DNA of 49,491 bases from JAFMPW01 sp040830565. Its GTDB lineage: Bacteria; Bacteroidota; Bacteroidia; Flavobacteriales; Flavobacteriaceae. The stretch is from positions 1-49,491 of the forward strand of contig JBFOMC010000042.1 in NCBI GenBank assembly GCA_040830565.1. Direction: 5' to 3'. Below the pieces are notes generated by a model. The model worked only from the letters and a program-made list of their open reading frames with translations, was not told the DNA's origin and ran no database searches. Below are positions 33,207-42,588 of this stretch, piece after piece (within the stretch, counting starts at the first letter, position 1; every line of letters starts with the position of its first letter). The translations under genes were made by a program, and so were the position numbers.

Positions 33207-35408
33207 ATGATTCCAAAAACATTTAAAGAGGTCATTGACCTCGGTGACGGTAGGGAAATTTCTATCGAAACCGGAAAGCTCGCAAAACAGGCCCATGGAT
33301 CTGTTGTTGTGCAGTCTGGAAAATGCATGCTGTTATGTACTGTAGTTTCCAATTACAAAGCAGCTGATGTGGATTTTCTTCCACTTACAGTAGACTATCG
33401 CGAAAAATTTGCAGCATCTGGTCGCTACCCGGGTGGATTCTTTAAAAGAGAAGCCAGACCTAGTGATGGAGAAGTTTTGACCATGAGATTGGTCGATCGT
33501 GTTCTTAGACCACTTTTCCCAAAAGATTATCATTCTGAGACCCAGGTCATGATCCAGTTAATGTCTCATGATGAGAATGTAATGCCCGATGCCATGGCAG
33601 GATTGGCAGCATCGGCAGCTATTCAACTTTCAGATTTCCCATTCGAATGTGCAATTTCAGAATGTCGTGTGGGTAGAATCGATGGCAACTTAATTATCAA
33701 CCCCACCAGAGCTCAGCTTGAAGATTCTGATATAGACATGGTCATCGGAGCCTCAGAGGATTCAGTAATGATGGTGGAAGGAGAAATGGGGGAGATTTCG
33801 GAAGAAGAAATGGTAGAGGCTATTAAGTTCGCCCACGAAGCCATTAAGGATCAGATCGCAGCTCAAAACCGCCTGGCTGAAGCTTTTGGTAAAAAGGAAG
33901 TAAGGGAGTACGAAGGAGCAGTAGAAGATGAAGATCTTGAGAAAAAAGTGCATGATCTTACCTATGATAAGGTATATGCTATTGCCAAGGCTGGTTCTGC
34001 CAAGCAGGAAAGAAGTCTGGCCTTCTCAGAGATAAAGGAAGAAGTTACTGCTGCTTTCTCAGAGGAAGAACTTGAAGAAGTAGGAGATTTGGTTTCCAAA
34101 TACTTCTACAAAGCCGAAAAGGCTGCCGTTAGAGACCTTACCTTAAACGAGGGTCTGAGGTTAGACGGTAGAAAAACAGACGAGATACGGCCCATTTGGT
34201 GTGAAGTAGATTATTTACCCTCCACGCATGGTTCTGCGATCTTTACAAGAGGTGAAACCCAGGCTCTTGCGACAGTTACCTTGGGTACTTCAAGAGAGGC
34301 CAACCAAATTGATATGCCTTCCTATGAAGGTGAAGAGACTTTCTACCTACATTATAATTTCCCGCCATTTTCTACAGGAGAAGCCAGACCTATTCGAGGA
34401 ACCTCAAGAAGGGAAGTCGGGCACGGAAACCTGGCTCAAAGAGCACTTAAAGGAATGATCCCTGAGGATTGTCCTTATACAGTACGGGTGGTATCCGAGG
34501 TACTTGAAAGTAATGGCTCTTCTTCAATGGCTACCGTTTGTTCGGGAACCATGGCCCTTATGGATGCAGGGGTGCAGATGAAAAAGCCTGTTTCTGGTAT
34601 TGCTATGGGGCTTATCACGGATGTGGAAACCGGGAAATATGCAGTATTGTCAGATATTCTTGGTGATGAAGATCATCTTGGGGATATGGACTTTAAAGTG
34701 ACAGGTACCGCAGAGGGTATTACCGCTTGCCAGATGGATATCAAAGTAAAAGGTCTTTCTTATGAGATTTTAGTGAAGGCTTTAAAACAAGCCAGAGATG
34801 GAAGATTGCATATTCTAAGTAAGCTTACAGATACCATTGAAAAACCAAATGCAGAAGTTAAGGCTCATGCACCAAAAATGGTTACTACCACCATTCCCGG
34901 AGATTATATTGGGGCGCTTATTGGCCCGGGAGGAAAAGTGATTCAGGAATTACAAAAGGAGACCAAAACTACTATTGTAATTAATGAAGATCCTGTTACC
35001 GAGGAAGGCCTGGTAGAAATACTGGGTACAGATCAGGCAGGAATTGATGCAGTGCTGGCTAAGATTGATTCCATAACCTTCAAACCACAAAGAGACAGCG
35101 TTTATGAAGTAAAGGTCATAAAAATGCTCGATTTCGGTGCTGTTGTTGAATATATGGAGGCTCCGGGCAATGAAGTATTGCTTCATGTATCGGAATTGGC
35201 CTGGGAACGTACCGAAAATGTTTCCGATGTAGTGAATATGGGCGATGTTTTTGATGTAAAATACATGGGTACAGACCCCAGAACTAAAAAGGAAAAGGTA
35301 AGTAGAAGAGTATTACTTCCTAAGCCTGAAGGTTACAGAGAAAGACCTCCTCGAAATGACCGTGGGAGAAATGATAGGAATAGAGATAGAAAACCACGAA
35401 GAGACTAG
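33207..35408 (+). CDS. pnp: Polyribonucleotide nucleotidyltransferase
   Basis: 733 residues. Two RNase PH domains (about 10-145, with PGGFFKREARPSDGE, and about 320-530, with FPPFSTGEARPIRG and SGIAMGL), a KH domain near 555-615 with the loop IGPGGKVIQEL near residue 573, an S1 domain near 630-695 (VYEVKVIKMLDFGAVVEYM), and a basic Arg-Asn-Asp tail. It degrades RNA 3' to 5' by phosphorolysis and can also add nucleotides. The 150-base leader carries weak hairpins (for example TCAGCC with GGCTGA at 33054-33076), a possible site of self-control, which is known for pnp in E. coli. Confidence 0.97.
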   Translation: MIPKTFKEVIDLGDGREISIETGKLAKQAHGSVVVQSGKCMLLCTVVSNYKAADVDFLPLTVDYREKFAASGRYPGGFFKREARPSDGEVLTMRLVDRVLRPLFPKDYHSETQVMIQLMSHDENVMPDAMAGLAASAAIQLSDFPFECAISECRVGRIDGNLIINPTRAQLEDSDIDMVIGASEDSVMMVEGEMGEISEEEMVEAIKFAHEAIKDQIAAQNRLAEAFGKKEVREYEGAVEDEDLEKKVHDLTYDKVYAIAKAGSAKQERSLAFSEIKEEVTAAFSEEELEEVGDLVSKYFYKAEKAAVRDLTLNEGLRLDGRKTDEIRPIWCEVDYLPSTHGSAIFTRGETQALATVTLGTSREANQIDMPSYEGEETFYLHYNFPPFSTGEARPIRGTSRREVGHGNLAQRALKGMIPEDCPYTVRVVSEVLESNGSSSMATVCSGTMALMDAGVQMKKPVSGIAMGLITDVETGKYAVLSDILGDEDHLGDMDFKVTGTAEGITACQMDIKVKGLSYEILVKALKQARDGRLHILSKLTDTIEKPNAEVKAHAPKMVTTTIPGDYIGALIGPGGKVIQELQKETKTTIVINEDPVTEEGLVEILGTDQAGIDAVLAKIDSITFKPQRDSVYEVKVIKMLDFGAVVEYMEAPGNEVLLHVSELAWERTENVSDVVNMGDVFDVKYMGTDPRTKKEKVSRRVLLPKPEGYRERPPRNDRGRNDRNRDRKPRRD

Positions 35409-35431
35409 CTCCATTCCGCCGATAATTTTAT

Positions 35432-35457
35432 AAAACCCCTATTTTAGGGGTTTTTTT
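35432..35457 (+). terminator. Rho-independent terminator after pnp
   Basis: AAAACCCCT and AGGGGTTTT pair across a short ATTTT loop, followed by more T. It is about 24 bases after the pnp stop. Confidence 0.85.
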
Positions 35458-35570
35458 ATGCTTTTTAACCTAAAAATCAAAATAATATAACCTATTTGTA
35501 ACATTTGAGCATTTTTTACGTATAAGTATATGCAGTCCATGCACTTTGAACTTAACAGAAAGGATATTAG

Positions 35571-36434
35571 ATGAGACAACTCAAGATTACAAAACAGGTA
35601 ACCAACAGGGAAACCGCATCGCTGGATAAGTACTTACAAGAAATAGGTAAGGTTGATCTTATCACAGCCGATGAAGAGGTTGAATTGGCACAGCGTATCA
35701 AGGCAGGTGATCAGGCCGCTCTTGAGAAATTGACCAAGGCCAACCTTCGTTTTGTGGTTTCTGTGGCCAAACAATACCAAAATCAAGGTCTTACCTTACC
35801 TGATTTGATCAATGAAGGTAATTTAGGGCTTATAAAGGCCGCTCAGCGATTTGACGAAACCAGAGGATTTAAATTTATCTCCTATGCGGTTTGGTGGATT
35901 CGCCAATCTATTCTTCAGGCACTTGCAGAGCAATCTCGAATTGTGCGCTTACCATTGAATAAGATTGGTTCTATAAACAAGATAAACAAGACCTTTGCTT
36001 TTCTCGAGCAGGCTCATGAGCGTATGCCATCTGCAGAAGAAATTGCTCGTGAGTTAGATATGACCGTAGAAGATGTTAAGCAATCTCTTAAAAATTCGGG
36101 AAGGCATGTATCTATGGATGCTCCTTTGATTGATGGAGAGGATTCTAACCTCTATGACGTTTTAAGAAGTGGAGAATCTCCAAATCCGGACAAAGATCTC
36201 TTACATGAGTCTTTGAGAACAGAAATAGAACGTGCATTGGAAACGCTAACCCCTCGTGAAGCGGATGTTATTAGGCTTTACTTTGGTTTGGCAGGGCAGC
36301 ATTCTATGACCCTTGAAGAAATAGGGGAAACTTTTGATCTTACACGAGAAAGAGTGCGTCAGATTAAAGAAAAGGCAATAAGAAGGTTAAAACATACCTC
36401 TAGAAGCAAAATTTTAAAGACCTATCTTGGGTAA
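35571..36434 (+). CDS. rpoD: Primary RNA polymerase sigma factor RpoD
   Basis: 287 residues, the short housekeeping sigma-70 of Bacteroidota, which lacks region 1.1. Region 1.2 is at about 14-50, region 2 has LPDLINEGNLGLIKAAQRFD and FKFISYAVWWIRQSI (near 75-115), region 3 lies at about 135-200, and region 4 closes with MTLEEIGETFDLTRERVRQIKEKAIRRL. It recognises the TTG / TAnnTTTG promoters seen in this window. Its own gene follows pnp and is followed by two terminators. Confidence 0.97.
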   Translation: MRQLKITKQVTNRETASLDKYLQEIGKVDLITADEEVELAQRIKAGDQAALEKLTKANLRFVVSVAKQYQNQGLTLPDLINEGNLGLIKAAQRFDETRGFKFISYAVWWIRQSILQALAEQSRIVRLPLNKIGSINKINKTFAFLEQAHERMPSAEEIARELDMTVEDVKQSLKNSGRHVSMDAPLIDGEDSNLYDVLRSGESPNPDKDLLHESLRTEIERALETLTPREADVIRLYFGLAGQHSMTLEEIGETFDLTRERVRQIKEKAIRRLKHTSRSKILKTYLG

Positions 36435-36513
36435 ACCAAGACACAAATTTTAACATGTTAAATAAACCATAAATTGGATTTATGGTATAAAATTTGTAAT
36501 TTGTGACAGTAAC

Positions 36514-36541
36514 AACAGTTTATCATGACTGTTCGTTTTTT
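36514..36541 (+). terminator. First terminator-like hairpin after rpoD
   Basis: AACAGT and ACTGTT pair around TTATCATG, then CG and a run of six T. It lies about 80 bases past the rpoD stop. Confidence 0.55.
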
Positions 36542-36553
36542 GATTGATGAATA

Positions 36554-36579
36554 AACTCCGGCTGATTACCGGAGTTTTT
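36554..36579 (+). terminator. Second terminator after rpoD
   Basis: AACTCCGG and CCGGAGTT pair over eight bases around CTGATTA, then a T-run. Stronger in GC than the first one. Confidence 0.85.
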
Positions 36580-36738
36580 CATTTTACCCCCTCCGTGCAA
36601 GCCCCATTGTATAGGGCTAGGAAGCATTTTGACACCTTTCTAAACACACAACTTCTAACGCTCTCACGGCTCATAAAAGCCGTGAACCGACATGCTCCGA
36701 AACAATTCGCTATATTTATATAAATAACAACCTGGAAC

Positions 36739-39390
36739 ATGAATAGGACCTATCTCCTTTGCTTTCTGATCATAGCATCTTTAATATTTACCGCCTGCAA
36801 AGAACACTCAGTCACTGAAGTCACAGAAATAACATTCAATATCCCTTCCGGATTCGAATTAGAAGAAATTTATCATCCCAGCGAATTTGGTCAGGGATCC
36901 TGGGTTGCTCTCGCAGAAGGTCCAGATAATCAAATGTTTGCCTGTGATCAATATGGAAAGATCTATCATTTTAAAAGACCTGCTGAAAACGAAACTTTAA
37001 AACCATCTGATATAGATAGCCTTGACATTGAAGTTGGGGAAGCCCACGGCCTACTTTGGGCCTTCAACAGCTTGTATGTCGCCGTAAATAAGCGATGGGA
37101 CGATGAAATACCAGATGAAGAGGAAAACGGTAGCGGAGTTTACAGATTAACTGATACCGACCAGGATGGTATGTTAGACCACAAGGAGATGTTGTTAAAA
37201 CTCAATGGAGCCGGTGAACACGGGCCTCACAGTCTTGTTCCCGGTCCGGACGGAAAACATATTTATTTTATTGCCGGAAACCACGTAGAAATTCCGGAAG
37301 CCCTCAAAAAAAACAGTCGGTTACCTGCCACCTGGGGAGAGGATAACTTATTTCCTCCCTATTTGGACGCCAGGGGTCATGCTAATGACATTAAGGCCCC
37401 AGGAGGTTGGATTGCCAAATTTGAACCTGACGGAAAGTCCTGGCAAATAATTTCTGCGGGATATAGAAATCCCTTTGATATGGCTTTCAACAAGGATGGG
37501 GAACTATTTGCCTATGATGCGGATATGGAATGGGATATTGGAATGCCCTGGTATCGGCCTACGCGTATTTGCCATGTTACCAGTGGCAGCGAATACGGGT
37601 GGCGGACCGGATCGGGAAAATGGCCAGAGTACTATCCCGATAATCTACCCGCTATTCACAATCTGGAGCAGGGTTCGCCTACAGCTGTGTTAAGCGCTGC
37701 CTCACTTGACTTTCCCACCAATTACAGCAACGGATTATTTGTGATGGATTGGAGTTTTGGAACGGTATATTTTATAGATCTTAAGCCCGAAGGAAGTAGT
37801 TATACAGCTACTAGGGAGGAGTTTTTATCGGGTACTCCCCTACCGCTTACAGACATGATAGCCGGTGCAGATGGTCATATGTATTTCGCTACAGGAGGCA
37901 GAAGGTTAGATTCCCATTTGTATCGACTAAAGTATGTGGGCGAGAATGAAAAAAAGATAAATGCTTCTGAAGAGGGAAATACGGCTGCGTTACGTAAGTT
38001 AAGGCAAGAGCTCGAAAAGTATCATAGTTCTGAGCCTTCTGAGGAAGCGGTATCCGAAGCCTGGAAGCATCTAAACCATGAAGATAGATTCATAAGATAT
38101 GCTTCTCGCATGGCTCTGGAGCATCAGCCGGTAGCTAGCTGGCAACAACGCTTTTTTAACGAAAAAGACCTTACTAAAACTCTTGAAGCCGGTATTGCAA
38201 TAGCCCGCAGCGATGCTCAAGATCAACAGTCCAGAATACTAAATAAACTAAATCAATTAGATTGGGATGGGCTAACACTTACACAAAAAATAGATCTTTC
38301 AAGGTGCTATGCCCTTCTATTCATAAGACATGGGTATCCCAATGAAAATACACGCGCCAGTACCGTCAGAAAATTAGCGCCTTTGTTTCCTCATGCTAAT
38401 AACCAATTGAATAGAGAATTAGGCCAGCTACTGTTGTATCTCAAAGCAGATGGCATTACTGAACAACTTGTTGGGCTTCTACAAAAACACACCGAGGAAA
38501 AAACAGTCTCAGAAGGTGTCGAAATGTTATCCGAGGAGGCTACCTTAAGAAGCGAACAATACGGACCGCTCATTAGAGAGGTCATAGAAAAAATGCCTCC
38601 AAGCGAGGCCATATATTACGGCATGCTCTTAAGTCATGCCGAAGAAGGGTGGACTAAGCCCTTAAGAGAAAAATACTTTCTTTGGTATTATGATGTGCTT
38701 GCAGCTAAAGGCGGTATGAGTTTTAAGGCCTATATGGAAAATGTCCGCCTAAAGGCTATGGCCAATGTTCCTGAGGGCGATAAAGCTTACTTTCAAGAAA
38801 TATCGGGCAGCTACTCGCCTTCTACTGCCGTTGCGGACTTACCCAAGCCGAAGGGTCCGGGAACCAACTACTCCGGAGATGATATGGGAAATATCCTCTG
38901 GGGAGGAGGTATGGATAATTATTCTGGCAATTTTGCTGATGGGCAGCGAGCCTACAGTGCGGCAATGTGCATCCTTTGTCATAGAATGAAGGGAGAGGGC
39001 GGCGCTACTGGCCCGGACCTCAGTCAGGCACATACCAAGTTTGGCGCATGGGATATGTTATTTGCAATTTACAGTCCAAATGATGAGATCTCTGACCAAT
39101 ACGCCAATACCCTTTTTGAAATGAAAGACGGGAAAAAAATTGCCGGCCGGGTGTTATCTGAAGAGGGAGACAGCATTACTCTGGCACCAAACCCTTTTAA
39201 CGAAGCCTATACTGTTAAGTTGAAAAAAGCGGAGGTGGTAAACCGCGGTCCCTCTCCGCTTTCTCCAATGCCTTCGGGGCTTTTAAATCGTCTTAATGAG
39301 CAGGAGATCCTAGACTTGTTTGTTTATTTGAGAGCCGGAGGCGACAAAAATCATGAGCTTTATACTTCTGCGAATACCATGGCTAACTAG
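36739..39390 (+). CDS. Lipoprotein with sugar-dehydrogenase-like beta-propeller and C-terminal cytochrome c
   Basis: 883 residues. Leader ending LIFTAC. Residues about 40-405 form a propeller of the glucose/sorbosone dehydrogenase type (VALAEGPDNQMFACDQYGKIYHF, GEHGPHSLVPGPDGKHIYF, GYRNPFDMAFNKDGELFAYDADMEWD). A helical HEAT-like middle spans about 405-690. The C-terminal heme domain has CILCH at 744-748 and a likely Met ligand near 844 (LSPMPSGLL), then EILDLFVYLRAGG. This matches the PVC/Bacteroidota-type heme-binding proteins. It probably oxidises a sugar or alcohol in the envelope and passes electrons to heme; substrate unknown. First of a three-gene operon. Confidence 0.87.
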   Translation: MNRTYLLCFLIIASLIFTACKEHSVTEVTEITFNIPSGFELEEIYHPSEFGQGSWVALAEGPDNQMFACDQYGKIYHFKRPAENETLKPSDIDSLDIEVGEAHGLLWAFNSLYVAVNKRWDDEIPDEEENGSGVYRLTDTDQDGMLDHKEMLLKLNGAGEHGPHSLVPGPDGKHIYFIAGNHVEIPEALKKNSRLPATWGEDNLFPPYLDARGHANDIKAPGGWIAKFEPDGKSWQIISAGYRNPFDMAFNKDGELFAYDADMEWDIGMPWYRPTRICHVTSGSEYGWRTGSGKWPEYYPDNLPAIHNLEQGSPTAVLSAASLDFPTNYSNGLFVMDWSFGTVYFIDLKPEGSSYTATREEFLSGTPLPLTDMIAGADGHMYFATGGRRLDSHLYRLKYVGENEKKINASEEGNTAALRKLRQELEKYHSSEPSEEAVSEAWKHLNHEDRFIRYASRMALEHQPVASWQQRFFNEKDLTKTLEAGIAIARSDAQDQQSRILNKLNQLDWDGLTLTQKIDLSRCYALLFIRHGYPNENTRASTVRKLAPLFPHANNQLNRELGQLLLYLKADGITEQLVGLLQKHTEEKTVSEGVEMLSEEATLRSEQYGPLIREVIEKMPPSEAIYYGMLLSHAEEGWTKPLREKYFLWYYDVLAAKGGMSFKAYMENVRLKAMANVPEGDKAYFQEISGSYSPSTAVADLPKPKGPGTNYSGDDMGNILWGGGMDNYSGNFADGQRAYSAAMCILCHRMKGEGGATGPDLSQAHTKFGAWDMLFAIYSPNDEISDQYANTLFEMKDGKKIAGRVLSEEGDSITLAPNPFNEAYTVKLKKAEVVNRGPSPLSPMPSGLLNRLNEQEILDLFVYLRAGGDKNHELYTSANTMAN

Positions 39391-39408
39391 TACAGCGATT
39401 CAAAACAA

Positions 39409-40353
39409 ATGAACATACAACAATTTCTTAAAACAGCTCTTGCCCTGGCATTTAGTAGTTTGTTGTTGGGTTCCTGCCGCTCAAAAAAGCATGAAGAATA
39501 CCAGAAGACTTCATCGACCACATTGCTTTCTCCCTTAGGAAAAGAATTAATACCCCCTCAGCCCTCGAAAAAATTATTAGTGCAATTCGAGACGGCAAAA
39601 CAGTCTTATTTAGAGCAACCAGACAATGCAGAAAATATCATTTGGTACGGGAGACGTACAGCATATTTGGGCAGATACGTGGATGCAATTAATATTTATA
39701 CGGAAGGAATTGCAAAATTTCCTGAAGATGCCAGATTTTATAGACATCGCGGCCACAGATACATTTCAATACGTGAATTCAGCAAGGCGATTGACGATTT
39801 GGAAAAAGCTGGTAGGCTAATTGAAGGAAAACAAAATGAAACAGAACCAGATGGTATGCCTAATGCCCAAAATATTCCTGTAAGTAGCCTGCATGGAAAT
39901 ATTTGGTACCACCTTGGGTTGGCTTATTACTTAAAACACGACTATAAAAAAGCCTATGAGGCCTACCTTAGGTGTAGAAACTCAGGAAATAATGCAGATA
40001 ATATCGTTTCTAGTACCCACTGGCTTTATATGATTCAAAGAAGATTGGGGAATAAGGAACAGGCCGAGGCTCTCCTTACCTCAATACGGGAAGACACCGA
40101 GGTCATTGAAAACTTTAATTATGAGAAACTTTGTAAGTTTTACAAGGGACTAATTCCTCTAGATTCGATCTCGGGTAACAATGGGGTTGGTGCAGCTTCG
40201 GATGCAACTAAATATGGCATAGCCAATTGGTACTTTTACAATAACGACAGGGAACGATCAAAAGCAATGCTCACAGAGATTGTAGAGCGGGATAGTTGGA
40301 GTTCTTTCGGTTATATCGCCGCAGAGTCAGATCTTATTCACTATTTTAACTGA
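39409..40353 (+). CDS. TPR-repeat lipoprotein
   Basis: 314 residues. Leader ending LLLGSC. Tetratricopeptide-like repeats run from about 60 to 230: ENIIWYGRRTAYLGRYVDAINIYTEGIAKFPEDARFYRHRGHRYISI, then IWYHLGLAYYLKHDYKKAYEAY and HWLYMIQRRLGNKEQAEALL. A later GIANWYFYNNDRERSKAML adds one more. It is probably a scaffold or binding partner at the envelope. It begins 19 bases after the cytochrome-domain gene, so the two are likely linked in function. Confidence 0.85.
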   Translation: MNIQQFLKTALALAFSSLLLGSCRSKKHEEYQKTSSTTLLSPLGKELIPPQPSKKLLVQFETAKQSYLEQPDNAENIIWYGRRTAYLGRYVDAINIYTEGIAKFPEDARFYRHRGHRYISIREFSKAIDDLEKAGRLIEGKQNETEPDGMPNAQNIPVSSLHGNIWYHLGLAYYLKHDYKKAYEAYLRCRNSGNNADNIVSSTHWLYMIQRRLGNKEQAEALLTSIREDTEVIENFNYEKLCKFYKGLIPLDSISGNNGVGAASDATKYGIANWYFYNNDRERSKAMLTEIVERDSWSSFGYIAAESDLIHYFN

Positions 40354-40374
40354 GGTCTTTTTTGAAAGCACTGT

Positions 40375-41184
40375 ATGGAAGAAAGCAAAGCATACATTTT
40401 AGGCACAGATGAGCAAGAACTGTTTAGGTTAGGCATTCAGCATCAGGTGTGGGCTGAAGAAGCGCAGACAGGTTGGCGCAAGGCCGGGTTCAGGGCGGGG
40501 CAAACCCTTCTAGACCTTGGCTGCGGCCCTGGATATTGCACTACTGAAATGGCATTTATTGTTGGGGAACAAGGCAGAGTGATCGGGGTAGATAAGTCGG
40601 AATCCTATATTGCACACCTGAAAAAACTAGCCCAACAACAGCACTTACCCATAAAAGCTATTGCCTCTGATTTTGAAGATCTAAAACTAGCTCCTTTAAG
40701 TTTGGATGGCATGTATTGCAGATGGGCTCTGGCCTGGTTACCTCAGCCCGTGAATGTCTTACAAAAAGTATACGAGGCACTAAAACCCGGAGGTAAGATG
40801 GTCATTCATGAATATTATGATTGGTCCTTATTGCAAACGGAACCTTATAGAGAAGCCCTGGCAAAGGGTATAGCTATGGCTCTAAAGAGTTTCAAAGATT
40901 CTGACGCGGAGATAGACATCGGAAGGCATTTACCTCAGGTCCTAAGAGAGATGGGCATGAGGGTAACTTCTTTTAGACCAATGGCAAAGATTGGCACCCC
41001 GGACAATGCAGTCTGGGCCTGGCCGACCACTTTTTTTCAAAGCTATTTTCCTCGACTTGTGCATCAGGGGTACCTTACGGAAACTGAAGTGACAAAGGCC
41101 CTATCAGAAATAGCGGAATTGGAGAAAACCCCGGGAGCCTCAATTTGCACCTGTCTGATGGTAGAAATCATTGCGGAAAAGTAA
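40375..41184 (+). CDS. Class I SAM-dependent methyltransferase
   Basis: 269 residues. Motif I is LLDLGCGPGYCTTEMA near residues 43-58, with the acidic SAM-ribose residue in GRVIGVDKS near 69. Further motifs are DGMYCRWALAWLPQP and LKPGGKMVIHEYYDW. No membrane span. Substrate not evident. It follows the TPR lipoprotein by 21 bases and so may be the third gene of that operon. Confidence 0.88.
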   Translation: MEESKAYILGTDEQELFRLGIQHQVWAEEAQTGWRKAGFRAGQTLLDLGCGPGYCTTEMAFIVGEQGRVIGVDKSESYIAHLKKLAQQQHLPIKAIASDFEDLKLAPLSLDGMYCRWALAWLPQPVNVLQKVYEALKPGGKMVIHEYYDWSLLQTEPYREALAKGIAMALKSFKDSDAEIDIGRHLPQVLREMGMRVTSFRPMAKIGTPDNAVWAWPTTFFQSYFPRLVHQGYLTETEVTKALSEIAELEKTPGASICTCLMVEIIAEK

Positions 41185-41274
41185 TTCCCCTAAATTCAAA
41201 TTGCTCCATGGGTCTGCTAAATAGGCTAAAATCTGTTGTGCTTCAATATATTTACCCAAGCCATCGGATTTCGT

Positions 41275-41282
41275 TACTTTTG
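41275..41282 (+). promoter_or_regulatory. -7 box of rpe
   Basis: TACTTTTG followed by TGGCG, an exact TAnnTTTG, 26 bases before the ATG at 41309. It also argues against a start at 41282. Confidence 0.5.
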
Positions 41283-41308
41283 TGGCGTCTTTAAAAGAAA
41301 CTTCAACA

Positions 41309-41971
41309 ATGAGTCAAATTAAGATTGCACCCTCCCTACTTGCTGCCGATTTTGGCAATCTGCAAAGGGATGTTGAAATGGTAAACCAAAGTGATGCCTC
41401 CTGGCATCATTTGGATATCATGGATGGGGTATTTGTTCCTAATATCTCCTATGGTATGCCGGTGGTTAAAACCATAGCAAAACATGCCACTAAACCATTG
41501 GATGTACATTTAATGATTGTTGATCCGGACCGATATGTTCAGACTTTCGCAGATCTCGGGGCCACAAATTTAACCGTACACTATGAGGCGTGCACTCACT
41601 TGCACAGAACATTACAAGCCATAAAGACCGCAGGGATGAAAGCTGGCGTGGCATTAAATCCTCACACGAATATCAACCTGCTTGAAGACATTATTAACGA
41701 CATAGATCTGGTTTGCCTAATGAGCGTAAATCCCGGTTTCGGAGGGCAGTCGTTTATTCAAAATACCTTTAATAAGGTAAAGACCTTAAAACAACTCATA
41801 GTGGAAAAAGGAGCTCCAAGCTTGATAGAAATAGACGGAGGAGTTACCGATAAAAACGCAAAAGAACTGGCCAACAGTGGAGCAGACGTACTGGTAGCCG
41901 GAAGTTTTGTGTTCAAAAGTCAAAACCCTACGGCTACCATCGCCGCCATGACTCATATTGCCAATTCCTAA
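41309..41971 (+). CDS. rpe: Ribulose-phosphate 3-epimerase
   Basis: 220 residues from ATG 41309, which gives the usual start MSQIKIAPSLLAADF; an in-frame TTG at 41282 is inside the promoter. WHHLDIMDGVFVPNISYG (metal-site His and Asp), HLMIVDPDRYV, LMSVNPGFGGQSF and EIDGGV are the family signatures of this TIM barrel. It interconverts ribulose 5-phosphate and xylulose 5-phosphate in the pentose phosphate pathway. Its stop overlaps the stop of the convergent CBS gene. Confidence 0.96.
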   Translation: MSQIKIAPSLLAADFGNLQRDVEMVNQSDASWHHLDIMDGVFVPNISYGMPVVKTIAKHATKPLDVHLMIVDPDRYVQTFADLGATNLTVHYEACTHLHRTLQAIKTAGMKAGVALNPHTNINLLEDIINDIDLVCLMSVNPGFGGQSFIQNTFNKVKTLKQLIVEKGAPSLIEIDGGVTDKNAKELANSGADVLVAGSFVFKSQNPTATIAAMTHIANS

Positions 41972-42393
41972 TACTGTTCCAGCAAATAATTTATCAGGTC
42001 CGTGGTGGTTACGATTCCAAGAAGTTTCTCTTCTTCAACTACCGGTAGTGCATGATATTCTCTGGCAGCAAGAATCTGTGCAACTTCCTTAATGGTGGTC
42101 TTTGGAGAAACCGAATTGACATTTTTAGCCATCACCTGGGCAATAGTAAACATATTGTACACAATAGTCTCTACATTTTCCTCATCCTCATAAGCACCGT
42201 CGGCAAAGCTGATTCTCAACAAATCTGTCAGACTTAGCATTCCCACGATCTTGTCTCCATCAATTACCGGAATATGTCTTATGGAATGTTCTTTAAACAG
42301 TCTTTCTGCCTTATCCAGGCCATCATTTAGATTTAATACTATAAGATCTGTACTCATGATCTCAGATACCGGAACTCTTTGTCTTACGCTCAT
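41968..42393 (-). CDS. Two-CBS-domain protein
   Basis: 141 residues that are just a pair of CBS domains: VSEIMSTDLIVLNLNDGLDKAERLFKEHSIRHIPVID with GMLSLTDLL, then IAQVMAKNVNSVSPKTTIKEVAQILAAREYHALPVVE with GIVTTTDLINYLL. Such pairs bind adenosine nucleotides and act as sensors. The partner is unknown. It converges with rpe, sharing four bases at the 3' ends. Confidence 0.92.
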   Translation of the reverse strand: MSVRQRVPVSEIMSTDLIVLNLNDGLDKAERLFKEHSIRHIPVIDGDKIVGMLSLTDLLRISFADGAYEDEENVETIVYNMFTIAQVMAKNVNSVSPKTTIKEVAQILAAREYHALPVVEEEKLLGIVTTTDLINYLLEQY

Positions 42394-42537
42394 AATAGTA
42401 ATTTTTAAATACGTTCATAAAGTTCAAGCATTCCTTTTTTTTAAAGTATGACTAATATCATAATGCAATTAATTATCGATATAAATAACTCAGATTCACC
42501 GGCAAAGGTCAGGAGGATAAGTTTGGGATAAATTACC

Positions 42538-42545
42538 TAGCTTTG
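42538..42545 (+). promoter_or_regulatory. -7 box of ypdA
   Basis: TAGCTTTG, exact TAnnTTTG, 43 bases before the ATG at 42589. A TTG at 42523 is nearer than the usual -33 spacing. Confidence 0.4.
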
Positions 42546-42588
42546 TGCTCTCTTAAATCACCGCCTTACTTATTCAAAATGCTTTAAA

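Larger units (their letters stand above)
36435..36738. other. 304-base gap after rpoD with several hairpins
   Basis: Besides the two terminators listed, this gap holds a 9-bp hairpin (ACCATAAAT, loop TGG, ATTTATGGT, 36466-36486) and an 8-bp hairpin (TCACGGCT, CATAAA, AGCCGTGA, 36664-36685). No protein gene is seen. The rest up to 36738 is the upstream region of the cytochrome-domain gene. Confidence 0.55.
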
